From positions 2,294,001-2,358,000 of the forward strand of contig NZ_JAYEER010000004.1 in NCBI RefSeq assembly GCF_034653355.1: a stretch of 64,000 nucleotides of DNA, given 5' to 3'. The notes below the pieces were generated by a model that saw nothing but the letters and a program-made list of their open reading frames with translations, was not told the origin of the DNA and did no database searches. Positions 46,561-53,829 of this stretch are shown here, piece by piece. The number at the start of each line of letters is the position of its first letter. Positions within the stretch are counted from its first letter, which is position 1. Made by a program: the position numbers and the translations under genes. This DNA comes from Nitrospirillum sp034653355 (GTDB lineage Bacteria; Pseudomonadota; Alphaproteobacteria; Azospirillales; Azospirillaceae).

Positions 46561-46884
46561 TCAGCCTTGCCAGGATGCGCGCACCACGGCCAGCAGCCCG
46601 TCCGCTTCCCCCGCCACCTCCACCACCTTGTTGCGGTCGGTCAGGCCGGCGACGATGGTGAGGCTGGATTTGGGGACGCGCCAGGTCTTGGACAGCAGCT
46701 TCAGCACGGCCTCGTTGGCCTTGCCGTCCTCAGGCACGGCGGTGACGGCCACCTTCAGCAGCTGACGGCCCTCCGGCCCCTCCATGAGGCCCTGGATGGC
46801 GGTGCGGGAGGCGCGGGGGGTGACGCGCAAGTACACGCGCACCCCGCCGGGGATCACCTCGGCGGCCGGTTTCCCCTCGGCCAC
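46561..46884 (-). CDS. DUF167 (YggU) family protein
   Basis: A 107-residue protein with the DUF167 features VYLRVTPRASRTAIQGL, LLKVAVTAVPEDGKANEAVL and LSKTWRVPKSSLTIVAGLTD. It starts with GTG. It follows the YggT gene by four bases, a conserved pairing in proteobacteria. Function unknown. Confidence 0.9.
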   Translation of the reverse strand: MAEGKPAAEVIPGGVRVYLRVTPRASRTAIQGLMEGPEGRQLLKVAVTAVPEDGKANEAVLKLLSKTWRVPKSSLTIVAGLTDRNKVVEVAGEADGLLAVVRASWQG

Positions 46885-46888
46885 CGCT

Positions 46889-47197
46889 TTAGCGGAACAT
46901 CAGGGAACTGAACATGTAGTTCTGGATCAGCCGTTCCAGCGCCCAGATGATCAGCATCAGCACGATGAAGGAGATGTCCACGCCACCCAGGTTGGGCACG
47001 ACGTTGCGGATGGGACGCAGCAGCGGTTCCGTCAGGCGGTAGGTGATGTCCATCAGGGTGGCGACGAAGCGGTTACGGGTGTTGATCACCCCGAAGAACA
47101 CCAGCCAGCTCAGGATGGCGCTGATCATCAGCACCCACCAGGCCAGGTTCAGAACCACGAGCAGCAGTTCCAGGATGGTGCGGATCAAAGGATCCAT
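46889..47197 (-). CDS. YggT family membrane protein
   Basis: A 102-residue inner-membrane protein with two hydrophobic segments (TILELLLVVLNLAWWVLMIS and ISFIVLMLIIWALERLIQNY) and the family signature YRLTEPLLRPIRNVVPNLGG. Linked in other bacteria to osmotic or division-related membrane roles. First gene of the pair with DUF167. Confidence 0.92.
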   Translation of the reverse strand: MDPLIRTILELLLVVLNLAWWVLMISAILSWLVFFGVINTRNRFVATLMDITYRLTEPLLRPIRNVVPNLGGVDISFIVLMLIIWALERLIQNYMFSSLMFR

Positions 47198-47373
47198 AGC
47201 AGGTCCGTCCCCAATGGTTTCAACGGCATGGGCGCCACCCTACGGGCGGGGCGCCCCCTTGTCCAGCGCGGGCCCGCACTGGACATGTGCGCCCATCCCC
47301 AAGCGGCCCCACCCACCGGAAGCACCCCGGCCCCCGCATGCCCCGCATTCCGTTCTTTTCGCGGAATGGCCGC

Positions 47374-47402
47374 TTGACATGCCCGGTCGCCCTGAGCATT
47401 AT
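47374..47402 (+). promoter_or_regulatory. Sigma-70 promoter of tRNA-Ala
   Basis: TTGACA (47374–47379), 17-bp spacer, CATTAT (47397–47402). It ends 50 bp before the tRNA. A perfect -35 with optimal spacing is notable in this GC-rich genome. Confidence 0.7.
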
Positions 47403-47452
47403 CCCGCCCACTTCAGGCGCCCGGGACTATGCCCGCCGCCGGATTTGAGTGT

Positions 47453-47528
47453 GGGGCCGTAGCTCAGCTGGGAGAGCGACGCGTTCGCAATGCGTAGGTC
47501 GGGAGTTCGATCCTCCTCGGCTCCACCA
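47453..47528 (+). tRNA. tRNA-Ala (anticodon CGC)
   Basis: A 76-base cloverleaf with encoded CCA. The acceptor stem GGGGCCG/CGGCTCC includes the G3:U70 pair that marks alanine tRNAs. The D-arm is GCTC…GAGC. The anticodon stem ACGCG/TGCGT encloses loop TTCGCAA, anticodon CGC, reading GCG. The T-arm is GGGAG TTCGATC CTCCT. A strong promoter precedes it. Confidence 0.96.
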
Positions 47529-47673
47529 AATCCCCCCCTTCCAAGACATTAATGACGAGATGCTGGGCGAACCGGCCAGCGCCGGCCTCTTGCCGCGCCT
47601 TGAAGCATCCCAAAGGGAAGCGGCGCGGAAGTGCCCCTTCCGCGCCGCGCCCCTCACCACCCATTGATCAGGA

Positions 47674-48306
47674 TCAGAGGGCGAAGCTGTAATAGGCCAC
47701 CAGGTTGTTGGCGCCCGGGTTGACCGTGCGGGTGCGCGGGGTGCCGGGGATGGTGACGGTCTTGCCCAGCTCGGCGTTGGAGATGTGGCTGAGGGCGATG
47801 GAGAAGCGGTCGCCGTTGGTGAAGCGGTAGCCCGTCTCGATCTGGGTGCGGAACTCCAGGGGGTAGCCCATGTCCTTGCCGTCGCCATGGGCGTAGTAGC
47901 CGGCGGCGGCGCTGGGGGTGATGAAGAAGGGCCCCCAGGTGAAATCGGCCTGCAGGCCGCCATAGCCGTAGAAGCTGCCCTTGAAGGTCTGGATCACGCC
48001 CACCAGCGGCTTGATGGCGAACCAGTCGTCCACCTTCACCAGCGACCAGCCGAAGCGGTATTCGGCGGTGACGAACTGGGTCCGGTCGTGGGGGGTGTCG
48101 GCGTCCACCTGGAAGAAGGCGGGCGGGTCGATCCAGGACTGGTCATAGATGCCGACGCCCAGGGCCAGCAGGTCGGGATCCCGGTCGGCGGCCAGGGCCG
48201 GGGCGGCGATACCCGCCATGGCGCTGGTCAACATGGACGTGGCCAACAGGGAAGTGGCGGCGCGCAAACCACGGCCGCGCAGGGCCTTGCGATGGGTCTT
48301 CGTCAT
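47674..48306 (-). CDS. pagL: Acyloxyacyl hydrolase / lipid A 3-O-deacylase (PagL family)
   Basis: Outer-membrane beta-barrel enzyme that removes the 3-O acyl chain from lipid A. The 210-residue precursor has a signal peptide (cleavage near PALAAD). The C-terminal half has the PagL pattern with the catalytic His–Ser in LSHISNAELG and NPGANNLVAYYSFAL at the barrel end; ETGYRFTNGDRFSIAL is another strand. The start at 48306 follows AGGA. The family call is fairly firm, activity not shown. Confidence 0.85.
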   Translation of the reverse strand: MTKTHRKALRGRGLRAATSLLATSMLTSAMAGIAAPALAADRDPDLLALGVGIYDQSWIDPPAFFQVDADTPHDRTQFVTAEYRFGWSLVKVDDWFAIKPLVGVIQTFKGSFYGYGGLQADFTWGPFFITPSAAAGYYAHGDGKDMGYPLEFRTQIETGYRFTNGDRFSIALSHISNAELGKTVTIPGTPRTRTVNPGANNLVAYYSFAL

Positions 48307-48435
48307 GATCCTGCTTGGAAGAGTAAAGGCGGAGGGGTTTCCGCCTTTATGCAGAGCAATCCCGCGCCAACTCAAGGGGAAATGGACAACATTGCCCAAG
48401 GTGCGACGGCATAGACCTGACGCTTCGCGTTCCTA

Positions 48436-49125
48436 TTACCTTTTTACCGGGGTCAGCCGCCGCTCCGCCAACTGAACGCCCCGGGTGATGAGGAAACTCA
48501 TCCCGAGGTAGACGGCGCCGGCCAGGCAGAACACCTCGATGGGCTGGAAGGTGCGGGCAGCGACGGCCTTGGCCACGCCCGTCAGTTCCATCAGCGTGAT
48601 GGTGCTGGCAAGCGCGCTGCCCTGCAGCATGAGGATGATCTCATTGCCGTAGGCCGGCAGCGCCAAGCGGAAGGCCTGGGGCAGGATGATGCGGCGGAAC
48701 AGCAGGCCGCCGCCCATGCCGCAGGCGCGCGCCGCCTCCACCTGGCCATGGGGCACGGCCTCGATGCCACCGCGCATGATCTCCGCCGTGTAGGCGCCGG
48801 TGTTCAACACGAAGGCGATGATGGCGCACCAGTACGGTTCCCGCAGCAGGGGCCACAGCACGCTCTGGCGCACGGCGTCGAACTGGCCCAGGCCGTAATA
48901 GATCAGGAAGATCTGCACCAGCAGGGGCGTGGAGCGGAAGACGTGGATGTAGCCGCGCGCCACCCACGACAGCGGCGCCAGGTGCGACAGCCGCATCACG
49001 GCCACCAGCGTGGCCAGCACCAACCCCACCAGCAGCGACAGGGCCACCAGCTGCACCGTCAGCCAGGTGCCGGTGACGAACTGGGGCAGGGCCGCCATCA
49101 GGGCGGTGACGAGGGGGGAATTCAT
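48436..49125 (-). CDS. Amino-acid ABC transporter permease (HisM type)
   Basis: A 229-residue inner-membrane protein with about five membrane segments. The coupling EAA-loop is EAARACGMGGGLLFRRIILP. The early part (FVTGTWLTVQLVALSLLVGL, then YIHVFRSTPLLVQIFLIYYG) matches HisM/GlnP permeases. Its ATG overlaps the HisQ-type stop (ATGA). Last gene of the transporter operon. Confidence 0.92.
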   Translation of the reverse strand: MNSPLVTALMAALPQFVTGTWLTVQLVALSLLVGLVLATLVAVMRLSHLAPLSWVARGYIHVFRSTPLLVQIFLIYYGLGQFDAVRQSVLWPLLREPYWCAIIAFVLNTGAYTAEIMRGGIEAVPHGQVEAARACGMGGGLLFRRIILPQAFRLALPAYGNEIILMLQGSALASTITLMELTGVAKAVAARTFQPIEVFCLAGAVYLGMSFLITRGVQLAERRLTPVKR

Positions 49126-49832
49126 CGGGCGGCCCTCCGCACGCCACGCCCGGCCCATCCCTCCGCCCGGGCGAACAGGCGGCCGGACAGGGCGGCCATG
49201 GCCAGATACAGCAGGCCGGCGGTGGTGAAGAACAGGAAGGGCTGGCGGGTGGCGCCCTGGGCCAGATAGGCCACGCGCATCAGTTCCACCAGGGCCACCA
49301 CGGAAACCAGCGAGGTGTCCTTCAGGGTCAGCTGCCAGACGTTGCCCAGGCCGGGCAGGGCATAGCGCAGGGTCTGGGGCAGCATGACGCGGCGGAAGGT
49401 CAGCCAGCGGTTCATGCCCAAGGCCTTGGCGGCCTCGACCTGGCCGTGGGGCACCGCCAGGGCGCCACCGCGCAGCACCTCAGCGGAATAGGCGCCGGAC
49501 ACCGTCCCCACCGCCAGGATGCCCACGGGCAGGGCCGACAGCTCCACCGGCCCGTTGAAGCCCAGCAGGCTGACGACCCAGGTGGCCGCGCTGTTGCCGC
49601 CGAAGAACAGCAGGTAGATGACCAACAATGAGGGCACGCCGCGCACGATGGTGGTGTAGACATCGGCCGCGACCCGGCCGCCCCGATGGCCGGACAGCTT
49701 CAAGGCCGCCGCCGCTCCGCCCAGGGCCAGGCCCCACAGATAGGCCGACACCGCCACCAGCAGGGTCATCCCCATGCCCTGCAGCAGCTGCAAACCCCAG
49801 CCTCGGCCACCAAAGCCCAATAGGTCTATCAT
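49122..49832 (-). CDS. Amino-acid ABC transporter permease (HisQ type)
   Basis: A 236-residue permease with the EAA-loop VEAAKALGMNRWLTFRRVML and VYTTIVRGVPSLLVIYLLFF, homologous to the HisM-type partner. The two are expected to form the transmembrane heterodimer. It starts 13 bp from the first of three tandem hairpin repeats that separate it from the binding-protein gene. Confidence 0.92.
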   Translation of the reverse strand: MIDLLGFGGRGWGLQLLQGMGMTLLVAVSAYLWGLALGGAAAALKLSGHRGGRVAADVYTTIVRGVPSLLVIYLLFFGGNSAATWVVSLLGFNGPVELSALPVGILAVGTVSGAYSAEVLRGGALAVPHGQVEAAKALGMNRWLTFRRVMLPQTLRYALPGLGNVWQLTLKDTSLVSVVALVELMRVAYLAQGATRQPFLFFTTAGLLYLAMAALSGRLFARAEGWAGRGVRRAAR

Positions 49833-49845
49833 TACCGTGCCAATT

Positions 49846-49943
49846 CCTCAGACGCCGGCGGGGCATCCGCCCCTTGGCTTGTCCTCGATTTCCAGTCCAC
49901 TGCGTTCCCCCGGAAATCTCCGGCGGCCCCGGTCGGGGCCTAG
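49846..49943 (+). repeat. Three-hairpin intergenic repeat, copy A
   Basis: Starts CCTCAGACGCCGGCG and ends GGCCTAG. Hairpin 1: GGGGC-ATCC-GCCCC (49860–49873). Hairpin 2: GATTTCC (49887–49893) with GGAAATC (49912–49918). Hairpin 3: GGCCCC-GGTC-GGGGCC (49925–49940). First of three tandem copies (118–119-bp period) between the binding-protein and HisQ-type genes. Confidence 0.85.
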
Positions 49944-49964
49944 TCGCTACGCTTGCCTCTCATG

Positions 49965-50061
49965 CCTCAGACGCCGACGGGGCATCCGCCCCTTGGCTTG
50001 TCCTCGATTTCCAGTCCACTGCGTTCCCCGGAAATCTCCGGCGGCCGCCGTCGCGGCCTAG
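49965..50061 (+). repeat. Three-hairpin intergenic repeat, copy B
   Basis: Same structure as copy A. Hairpin 1 GGGGC/GCCCC, hairpin 2 GATTTCC/GGAAATC, hairpin 3 GGCCGC-CGTC-GCGGCC (50043–50058). Compared with copy A, hairpin 3 differs at paired positions in both arms, so pairing is kept. Confidence 0.85.
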
Positions 50062-50082
50062 TCGCTACGCTTGCCTCTCATA

Positions 50083-50179
50083 CCTCAGACGCCGGCGGGG
50101 CATCCGCCCCTTGGCTTGTCCTCGATTTCCAGTCCACTGCGTTCCCCGGAAATCTCCGGCGGCCGCCGTCGCGGCCTAG
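50083..50179 (+). repeat. Three-hairpin intergenic repeat, copy C
   Basis: Nearly identical to copy B, including hairpin 3 GGCCGC-CGTC-GCGGCC (50161–50176). The linker TCGCTACGCTTGCCTCTCAT separates copies A, B and C. Confidence 0.85.
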
Positions 50180-50229
50180 TCGCTACGCTCCTAAACCGCT
50201 CTCAGGCAACCAGCAGGCCCGCTAAGGCC

Positions 50230-50318
50230 CTAGGCCGCGACCGCGGCCGCCGGAGCGAGTACCGAAGGGCGCAGCGAGGATAGCCAAGCGGCCGGATGGC
50301 CGCGCCCGGCGCTTGAGG
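50230..50318 (-). repeat. Three-hairpin intergenic repeat, copy D (inverted, diverged)
   Basis: Reverse orientation: begins CTAGGCCGC and ends CTTGAGG. Hairpin 3 is GGCCGC/GCGGCC (50233–50248), hairpin 1 is GCGGCC-GGAT-GGCCGC (50288–50303), again a different but paired stem. The middle part is shorter and diverged. It ends seven bases from the binding-protein stop codon. Confidence 0.7.
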
Positions 50319-50324
50319 GAAAAA

Positions 50325-51215
50325 TCACTTCGCCGACGCGTCGAAGTGGAACCACTGTTCCGCCAGCTTCTTCATGGTGCCGTCTTCCTTGGCGGCGGTG
50401 ATGGCGTTGTTCAGGGCGTCCAGCAGGCGGCCGTCGCCCTTGCGCAGGGCGGCGGCGATGCCGGGGCCCAGCAGGCCGCCGGTGATGCCGGGGCCGAAGG
50501 TGGCGGCGTTCTGGCCGTCGGTGCCCTCCAGGAAAGGCTGCCAGCCGGTCATGTCGGCCAAGCCGGCGTCGACACGGCCGGTCGCCAGGTCCAGCGACAG
50601 GTTCTGCAACGTGTCGTAGCGGCGGATGGTGACGGTATCGCCCAGGTAGGTGTCCAGGAAGTTGGCGTGGATGGTGGCCACTTGCACGCCCACGGTCTTG
50701 CCCTTCAGCGCCGCCTTCAGCTTGTCCATGGCCTGGGTCGAGGCCTCGTCCATGTTGGCGATGTCCAGCCGCTGCAGGCCGAAGTCGATCTTGGTCAGGG
50801 GGCTGTCCTTGGGCGCCACGAAATAGGCCGGGGTCAGGACGTAGGGGGCGGTGAAGTCCACCGCCTGCCGACGGTCGTCCGTGATGGACATGCCGGCCAG
50901 GATGACGTCGTACTTGCCGGCCTGCAGGCCGGGGATGATGCCGTCCCAGGCCTGGGCGGCGATCTCGCATTTCACGCCCATGCGCCGGCACAAATCCTTG
51001 GCCAGGTCGATCTCGAACCCCTTCAGGGTGCCGTCGGGTTCCGCCACATTGAAGGGCGGGTAGGCCCCTTCCGTCGCCACGCGCAGGGGATTGGGCACCC
51101 CCTGGTCGGTCACGGCGGGGGCGCCCCCCGTGCCGGACGGCGTGCGATGCGTCGCCAGGTAGGCGGCCCCCGCGACCACCACCACGGCGATGAGGCCCAA
51201 GACCAGCTTCTTCAT
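50325..51215 (-). CDS. Amino-acid ABC transporter substrate-binding protein
   Basis: A 296-residue periplasmic binding protein (HisJ/ArgT-like). Signal or anchor segment MKKLVLGLIAVVVVAGAAYL, then the family-3 pattern LRVATEGAYPPFNVAEPDG, GFEIDLAKDLCRRMGVKCE, AWDGIIPGLQAGKYDVILAG and VDFTAPYV. Ligands are probably basic or polar amino acids. Followed in the operon by four copies of a hairpin repeat, then the permease genes. Confidence 0.92.
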   Translation of the reverse strand: MKKLVLGLIAVVVVAGAAYLATHRTPSGTGGAPAVTDQGVPNPLRVATEGAYPPFNVAEPDGTLKGFEIDLAKDLCRRMGVKCEIAAQAWDGIIPGLQAGKYDVILAGMSITDDRRQAVDFTAPYVLTPAYFVAPKDSPLTKIDFGLQRLDIANMDEASTQAMDKLKAALKGKTVGVQVATIHANFLDTYLGDTVTIRRYDTLQNLSLDLATGRVDAGLADMTGWQPFLEGTDGQNAATFGPGITGGLLGPGIAAALRKGDGRLLDALNNAITAAKEDGTMKKLAEQWFHFDASAK

Positions 51216-51301
51216 GAAACCCCCTACGAAACCAATGACGGGACGGTCCGCATCAACACCCCGTGTCCGATCGGCCGCCACTCTTTATCGTGCAGTATGC
51301 C

Positions 51302-52102
51302 TTAAGCGGGCCGGGCCAGGAATTGCCGGCAGCGTTCGCTGCGGGGGTTGCCGAACACCTCGTCGGGCGTCCCCTCCTCCTCCACCCGGCCCTGATGCAG
51401 GAACAGAACGTGGGAGGAGACGTCGCGGGCGAAGGCCATCTCATGCGTCACGATCAGCATGGTGGCGCCCTCATCCGCCAACTGGCGGATGACACGCAGC
51501 ACCTCGCCCACCAGCTCCGGATCCAGCGCCGAGGTCGGCTCATCAAACAGCATGACGCGGGGCTGCATCGCCAGCATGCGAGCGATGGCGGCGCGCTGCT
51601 GCTGCCCGCCCGACAACTGGCTGGGATAATAATCCTGCCGCTGGCCCAGGCCCACCTTGTCCAGCAGGGCCTTGGCCCGGTCCACCGCCTCGCCCCGGGG
51701 CACGCCCAGGACATGCACCGGCGCCTCGATCACATTCTCCAGCACCGTCATGTGGGTCCACAGGTTGAAGCCCTGGAACACCATGCCGAGGCGCTGGCGG
51801 ATGCGGTCCACCTGGCGGCGGTCGGCGGGCACGGCCGCGCCGCGGCGGTCGCGGCCCATGCGGATCAGCTCACCATTCACCCAGACCTGGCCCTCGTCCG
51901 GGATTTCCAGCAGGTTGATGCAGCGCAGCAGCGTGCTCTTGCCCGAGCCGGAGGAACCGATGAGGGAAATGACGTCGCCGTCCCGCGCCGTCAGGGAGAC
52001 GCCCTTCAGCACCTCCGTCTCGCCGAAGCGCTTGTGCAGATCCCGCACAAGAATGGCGGTGTTGGCTTGGTCGGCCACGGCGACAGCCGGCGATTGCGTC
52101 AT
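51302..52102 (-). CDS. Amino-acid ABC transporter ATP-binding protein (HisP type)
   Basis: A 266-residue ATPase with Walker A LIGSSGSGKSTLLRCIN, Q-loop MVFQGFNLWTHMTV, signature LSGGQQQRAAIARML, Walker B VMLFDEPTSALDPEL and the H-loop VTHEMAFARDV. Closest to HisP/GlnQ. It is the first gene of the operon, upstream of the binding protein. The ATG at 52102 gives MTQSPAVAVADQAN; the upstream open frame is not credible. Confidence 0.93.
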   Translation of the reverse strand: MTQSPAVAVADQANTAILVRDLHKRFGETEVLKGVSLTARDGDVISLIGSSGSGKSTLLRCINLLEIPDEGQVWVNGELIRMGRDRRGAAVPADRRQVDRIRQRLGMVFQGFNLWTHMTVLENVIEAPVHVLGVPRGEAVDRAKALLDKVGLGQRQDYYPSQLSGGQQQRAAIARMLAMQPRVMLFDEPTSALDPELVGEVLRVIRQLADEGATMLIVTHEMAFARDVSSHVLFLHQGRVEEEGTPDEVFGNPRSERCRQFLARPA

Positions 52103-52422
52103 AGGACCCCGAAATTCGTCCGGACCCATCCGGACCAGAAAGCGCACCCGGCCGGCGCGGCGATGGGGGCCGCGCGCCAGCCGGTGACCGTGAATAACCT
52201 GTGGGACGTTTCCTTGGAAGGAAACCCCGAAGCCGGCAAAACTACCGTGCGCCGCCCGGGACGGAAAGAGGTTTCCTGTCACGCCCCCGGGGCGGGCCTT
52301 GCGCGCCCCTCCCGCACCCATGGCCGATGCAGCCCCCGCCAAACGTGGTAGTGTGGCCTGGCACCCCGGCGCCTGGCGGCGATGGGGCGCCGTCGTTCAT
52401 CACCCGGAACCGTCCAGCGCCC
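52103..52422. other. Divergent intergenic region upstream of the transporter operon
   Basis: About 320 bp without a gene. It holds a perfect 8-bp-arm palindrome (GTTTCCTT GG AAGGAAAC, 52208–52225) and a further GGTTTCCT near 52269, in an otherwise very GC-rich stretch. Promoters for both divergent units must lie here, but none is clear. Confidence 0.55.
52208..52225. promoter_or_regulatory. Perfect palindrome upstream of the ABC transporter operon
   Basis: GTTTCCTT (52208–52215), GG, AAGGAAAC (52218–52225). A candidate operator for the transporter operon about 105 bp upstream of the ATPase start. Confidence 0.5.
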
Positions 52423-53394
52423 ATGAGCACAGGCATCCAGCCCGCGGCCAACCGCAGCACGCACTTCCTGTTCGACCACAAGGTCTTCACGGTCGACGGC
52501 TGCCGCTTCATCCTGTCCAAGACGAACGATGAACCGGTGATGTGCATGAAGCTGGGCAAGCTGGACGTCGAGGTGCCCATCGAGAAGATCTGCACCGAGT
52601 TCGGCATACAGCCCAAATCCTTCGACGGCCAGTTGCTGACCATGGCGGCCAAGGGCCTGCGCTATGTCCGCGAAATCCGCCCCGGCGACACCATCCCCAA
52701 CGAACTGATCGACGGCACCGCCAGCTGGAGGGTGGATGAGCGCCATTACAACGTGGCCAAGGGCCGCCTGACGGTGCAGCTGGTCACCTGGCTGACAGGG
52801 GGCGAAACCGTCATTTCCAGTCCCGAGCAGCTGGAACAGGTGGTGGAGGACCCCGGCACGAAGGTCCGCGTGCACGAGGCGTTCCGCATGATCGCCAACC
52901 GGCTGTCGCTGGCGGGTGATCCGGAGGAAGAGATCGGCCTGCACATCGACATGCTGGCCAAGGAACTGTCCTATATCGAGGCGTTGCGCGAGCGGGCTCT
53001 GGCCCTGCACAAGGTCCGCCAGGGGTTGGAGACGGCCCACCGCATCTACAAGGCCGAGCGCATGGTCAAGGAAGAGATCGTGCGCATGCAGACCCTGTCG
53101 CTGCCGCCCATCGCCGACCTGGAATCCCAATTCGCCCAGGTGGACGCCCAGACGGGCGAGATCCTGGCCATGCTGCGCAAGTTCGACCAGAACATCAGCT
53201 ACATCCGCGAGATGCGCGACGATTTGCACCAGTCGCTGCTGCCCTGGGATGAGGTGCTGGACGGCTGGCTGACCGTGACGGTGGAGAAGAGCCCGGAGCT
53301 GGAGGCCCTGATGAAGCGGACCTACCACTTCCTGGCCAAGCGCTACAGCCAGGCCACCCAGTGGCGTTTGGCGACGCGGCCCGCGCCGAAATAA
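52423..53394 (+). CDS. Conserved cytoplasmic protein of unknown function
   Basis: A 323-residue soluble protein. The N-terminal part (FLFDHKVFTVDGCRFILSKT, MCMKLGKLDVEVPIEKICTE) looks like a small beta-rich domain. The middle and C-terminal parts are mainly helical (AFRMIANRLSLAGDPEEEIG, IYKAERMVKEEIVRMQTLSL) and may form a coiled coil. No signal peptide or membrane segment. The ATG at 52423 is the first giving a clean N-terminus. I do not recognise the family. Confidence 0.8.
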   Translation: MSTGIQPAANRSTHFLFDHKVFTVDGCRFILSKTNDEPVMCMKLGKLDVEVPIEKICTEFGIQPKSFDGQLLTMAAKGLRYVREIRPGDTIPNELIDGTASWRVDERHYNVAKGRLTVQLVTWLTGGETVISSPEQLEQVVEDPGTKVRVHEAFRMIANRLSLAGDPEEEIGLHIDMLAKELSYIEALRERALALHKVRQGLETAHRIYKAERMVKEEIVRMQTLSLPPIADLESQFAQVDAQTGEILAMLRKFDQNISYIREMRDDLHQSLLPWDEVLDGWLTVTVEKSPELEALMKRTYHFLAKRYSQATQWRLATRPAPK

Positions 53395-53414
53395 ATTTCG
53401 GCGCTGTTCGTTTT

Positions 53415-53513
53415 CCTCAGGCGCCGGCAGGCCCATCCGGGCCTTTGGCTATCCTCATTTTGCAGTCCGCTGCCGCTCCCCGCAAAACTCCGGCGGCCCC
53501 GGTCGGGGCCTAG
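53415..53513 (+). repeat. Three-hairpin intergenic repeat, copy E
   Basis: Starts CCTCAGGCGCCGG and ends GGCCTAG. Hairpin 1 AGGCCC-ATCC-GGGCCT (53429–53444), hairpin 2 TTTTGC (53458–53463) with GCAAAA (53482–53487), hairpin 3 GGCCCC-GGTC-GGGGCC (53495–53510). Arms of hairpins 1 and 2 differ from copies A–C but still pair. Confidence 0.8.
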
Positions 53514-53555
53514 GGCTGGCGTTGCCAGCCCCTGTCTTCCCGGTTTTGTAAGGGG

Positions 53556-53705
53556 TCAGCTGCCGCAGTTGCAGCTGTCGGAGCCGCAGGGGCCGGGTGC
53601 CTTGCCGGCGGCGACCTGGCGGCGGCGGATGACGCGGCGGATGGTGGGGCGGAGGACCCAGGCCAGCGCGGCCACCACGATTACCCCCACGATCGCTTGC
53701 TGCAT
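53556..53705 (-). CDS. FeoB-associated Cys-rich membrane protein
   Basis: A 49-residue peptide with one membrane segment (AIVGVIVVAALAWVL) and a Cys-rich tail (PCGSDSCNCGS). This is the layout of the small proteins found beside feoB. The ATG at 53705 follows GGAAAG. It is downstream of feoB on the same strand, separated by repeat copy F. Probably a Feo system accessory; role unknown. Confidence 0.8.
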   Translation of the reverse strand: MQQAIVGVIVVAALAWVLRPTIRRVIRRRQVAAGKAPGPCGSDSCNCGS

Positions 53706-53717
53706 GATCTTTCCATT

Positions 53718-53814
53718 CCTCAAACGCCGGCGGGGCATCCGCCCCTTGGCTCATCCTCCCTTTCCGGTCCACTTCGTTCCCCAGAAAGGTCCGGCGGCCG
53801 CAGTCGCGGCCTAG
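53718..53814 (+). repeat. Three-hairpin intergenic repeat, copy F
   Basis: Starts CCTCAAACGCCGGCG and ends GGCCTAG. Hairpin 1 GGGGC-ATCC-GCCCC, hairpin 2 CCTTTC (53759–53764) with GAAAGG (53784–53789), hairpin 3 GGCCGC-AGTC-GCGGCC. It fills the space between feoB and its small Cys-rich partner gene. Confidence 0.8.
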
Positions 53815-53829
53815 CGCGGTTCCCGCGCC

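Noticed and set aside
47453..47528. tRNA-Ala as an integration site for a mobile element
   Set aside because: No integrase gene or duplicated tRNA 3' end was seen next to it; xerD at 17 kb is the housekeeping recombinase.
49846..50179. Possible CRISPR array
   Set aside because: The units are 118–119 bp, nearly identical throughout, with no 20–40-bp unique spacers; they are tandem copies of a hairpin repeat that also occurs singly elsewhere.
49628..50283. Overlapping open frames encoding repeated Pro/Ser/Leu-rich peptides
   Set aside because: They are readings of the repeat copies in several frames, with no ribosome-binding sites and no non-repeat homology.
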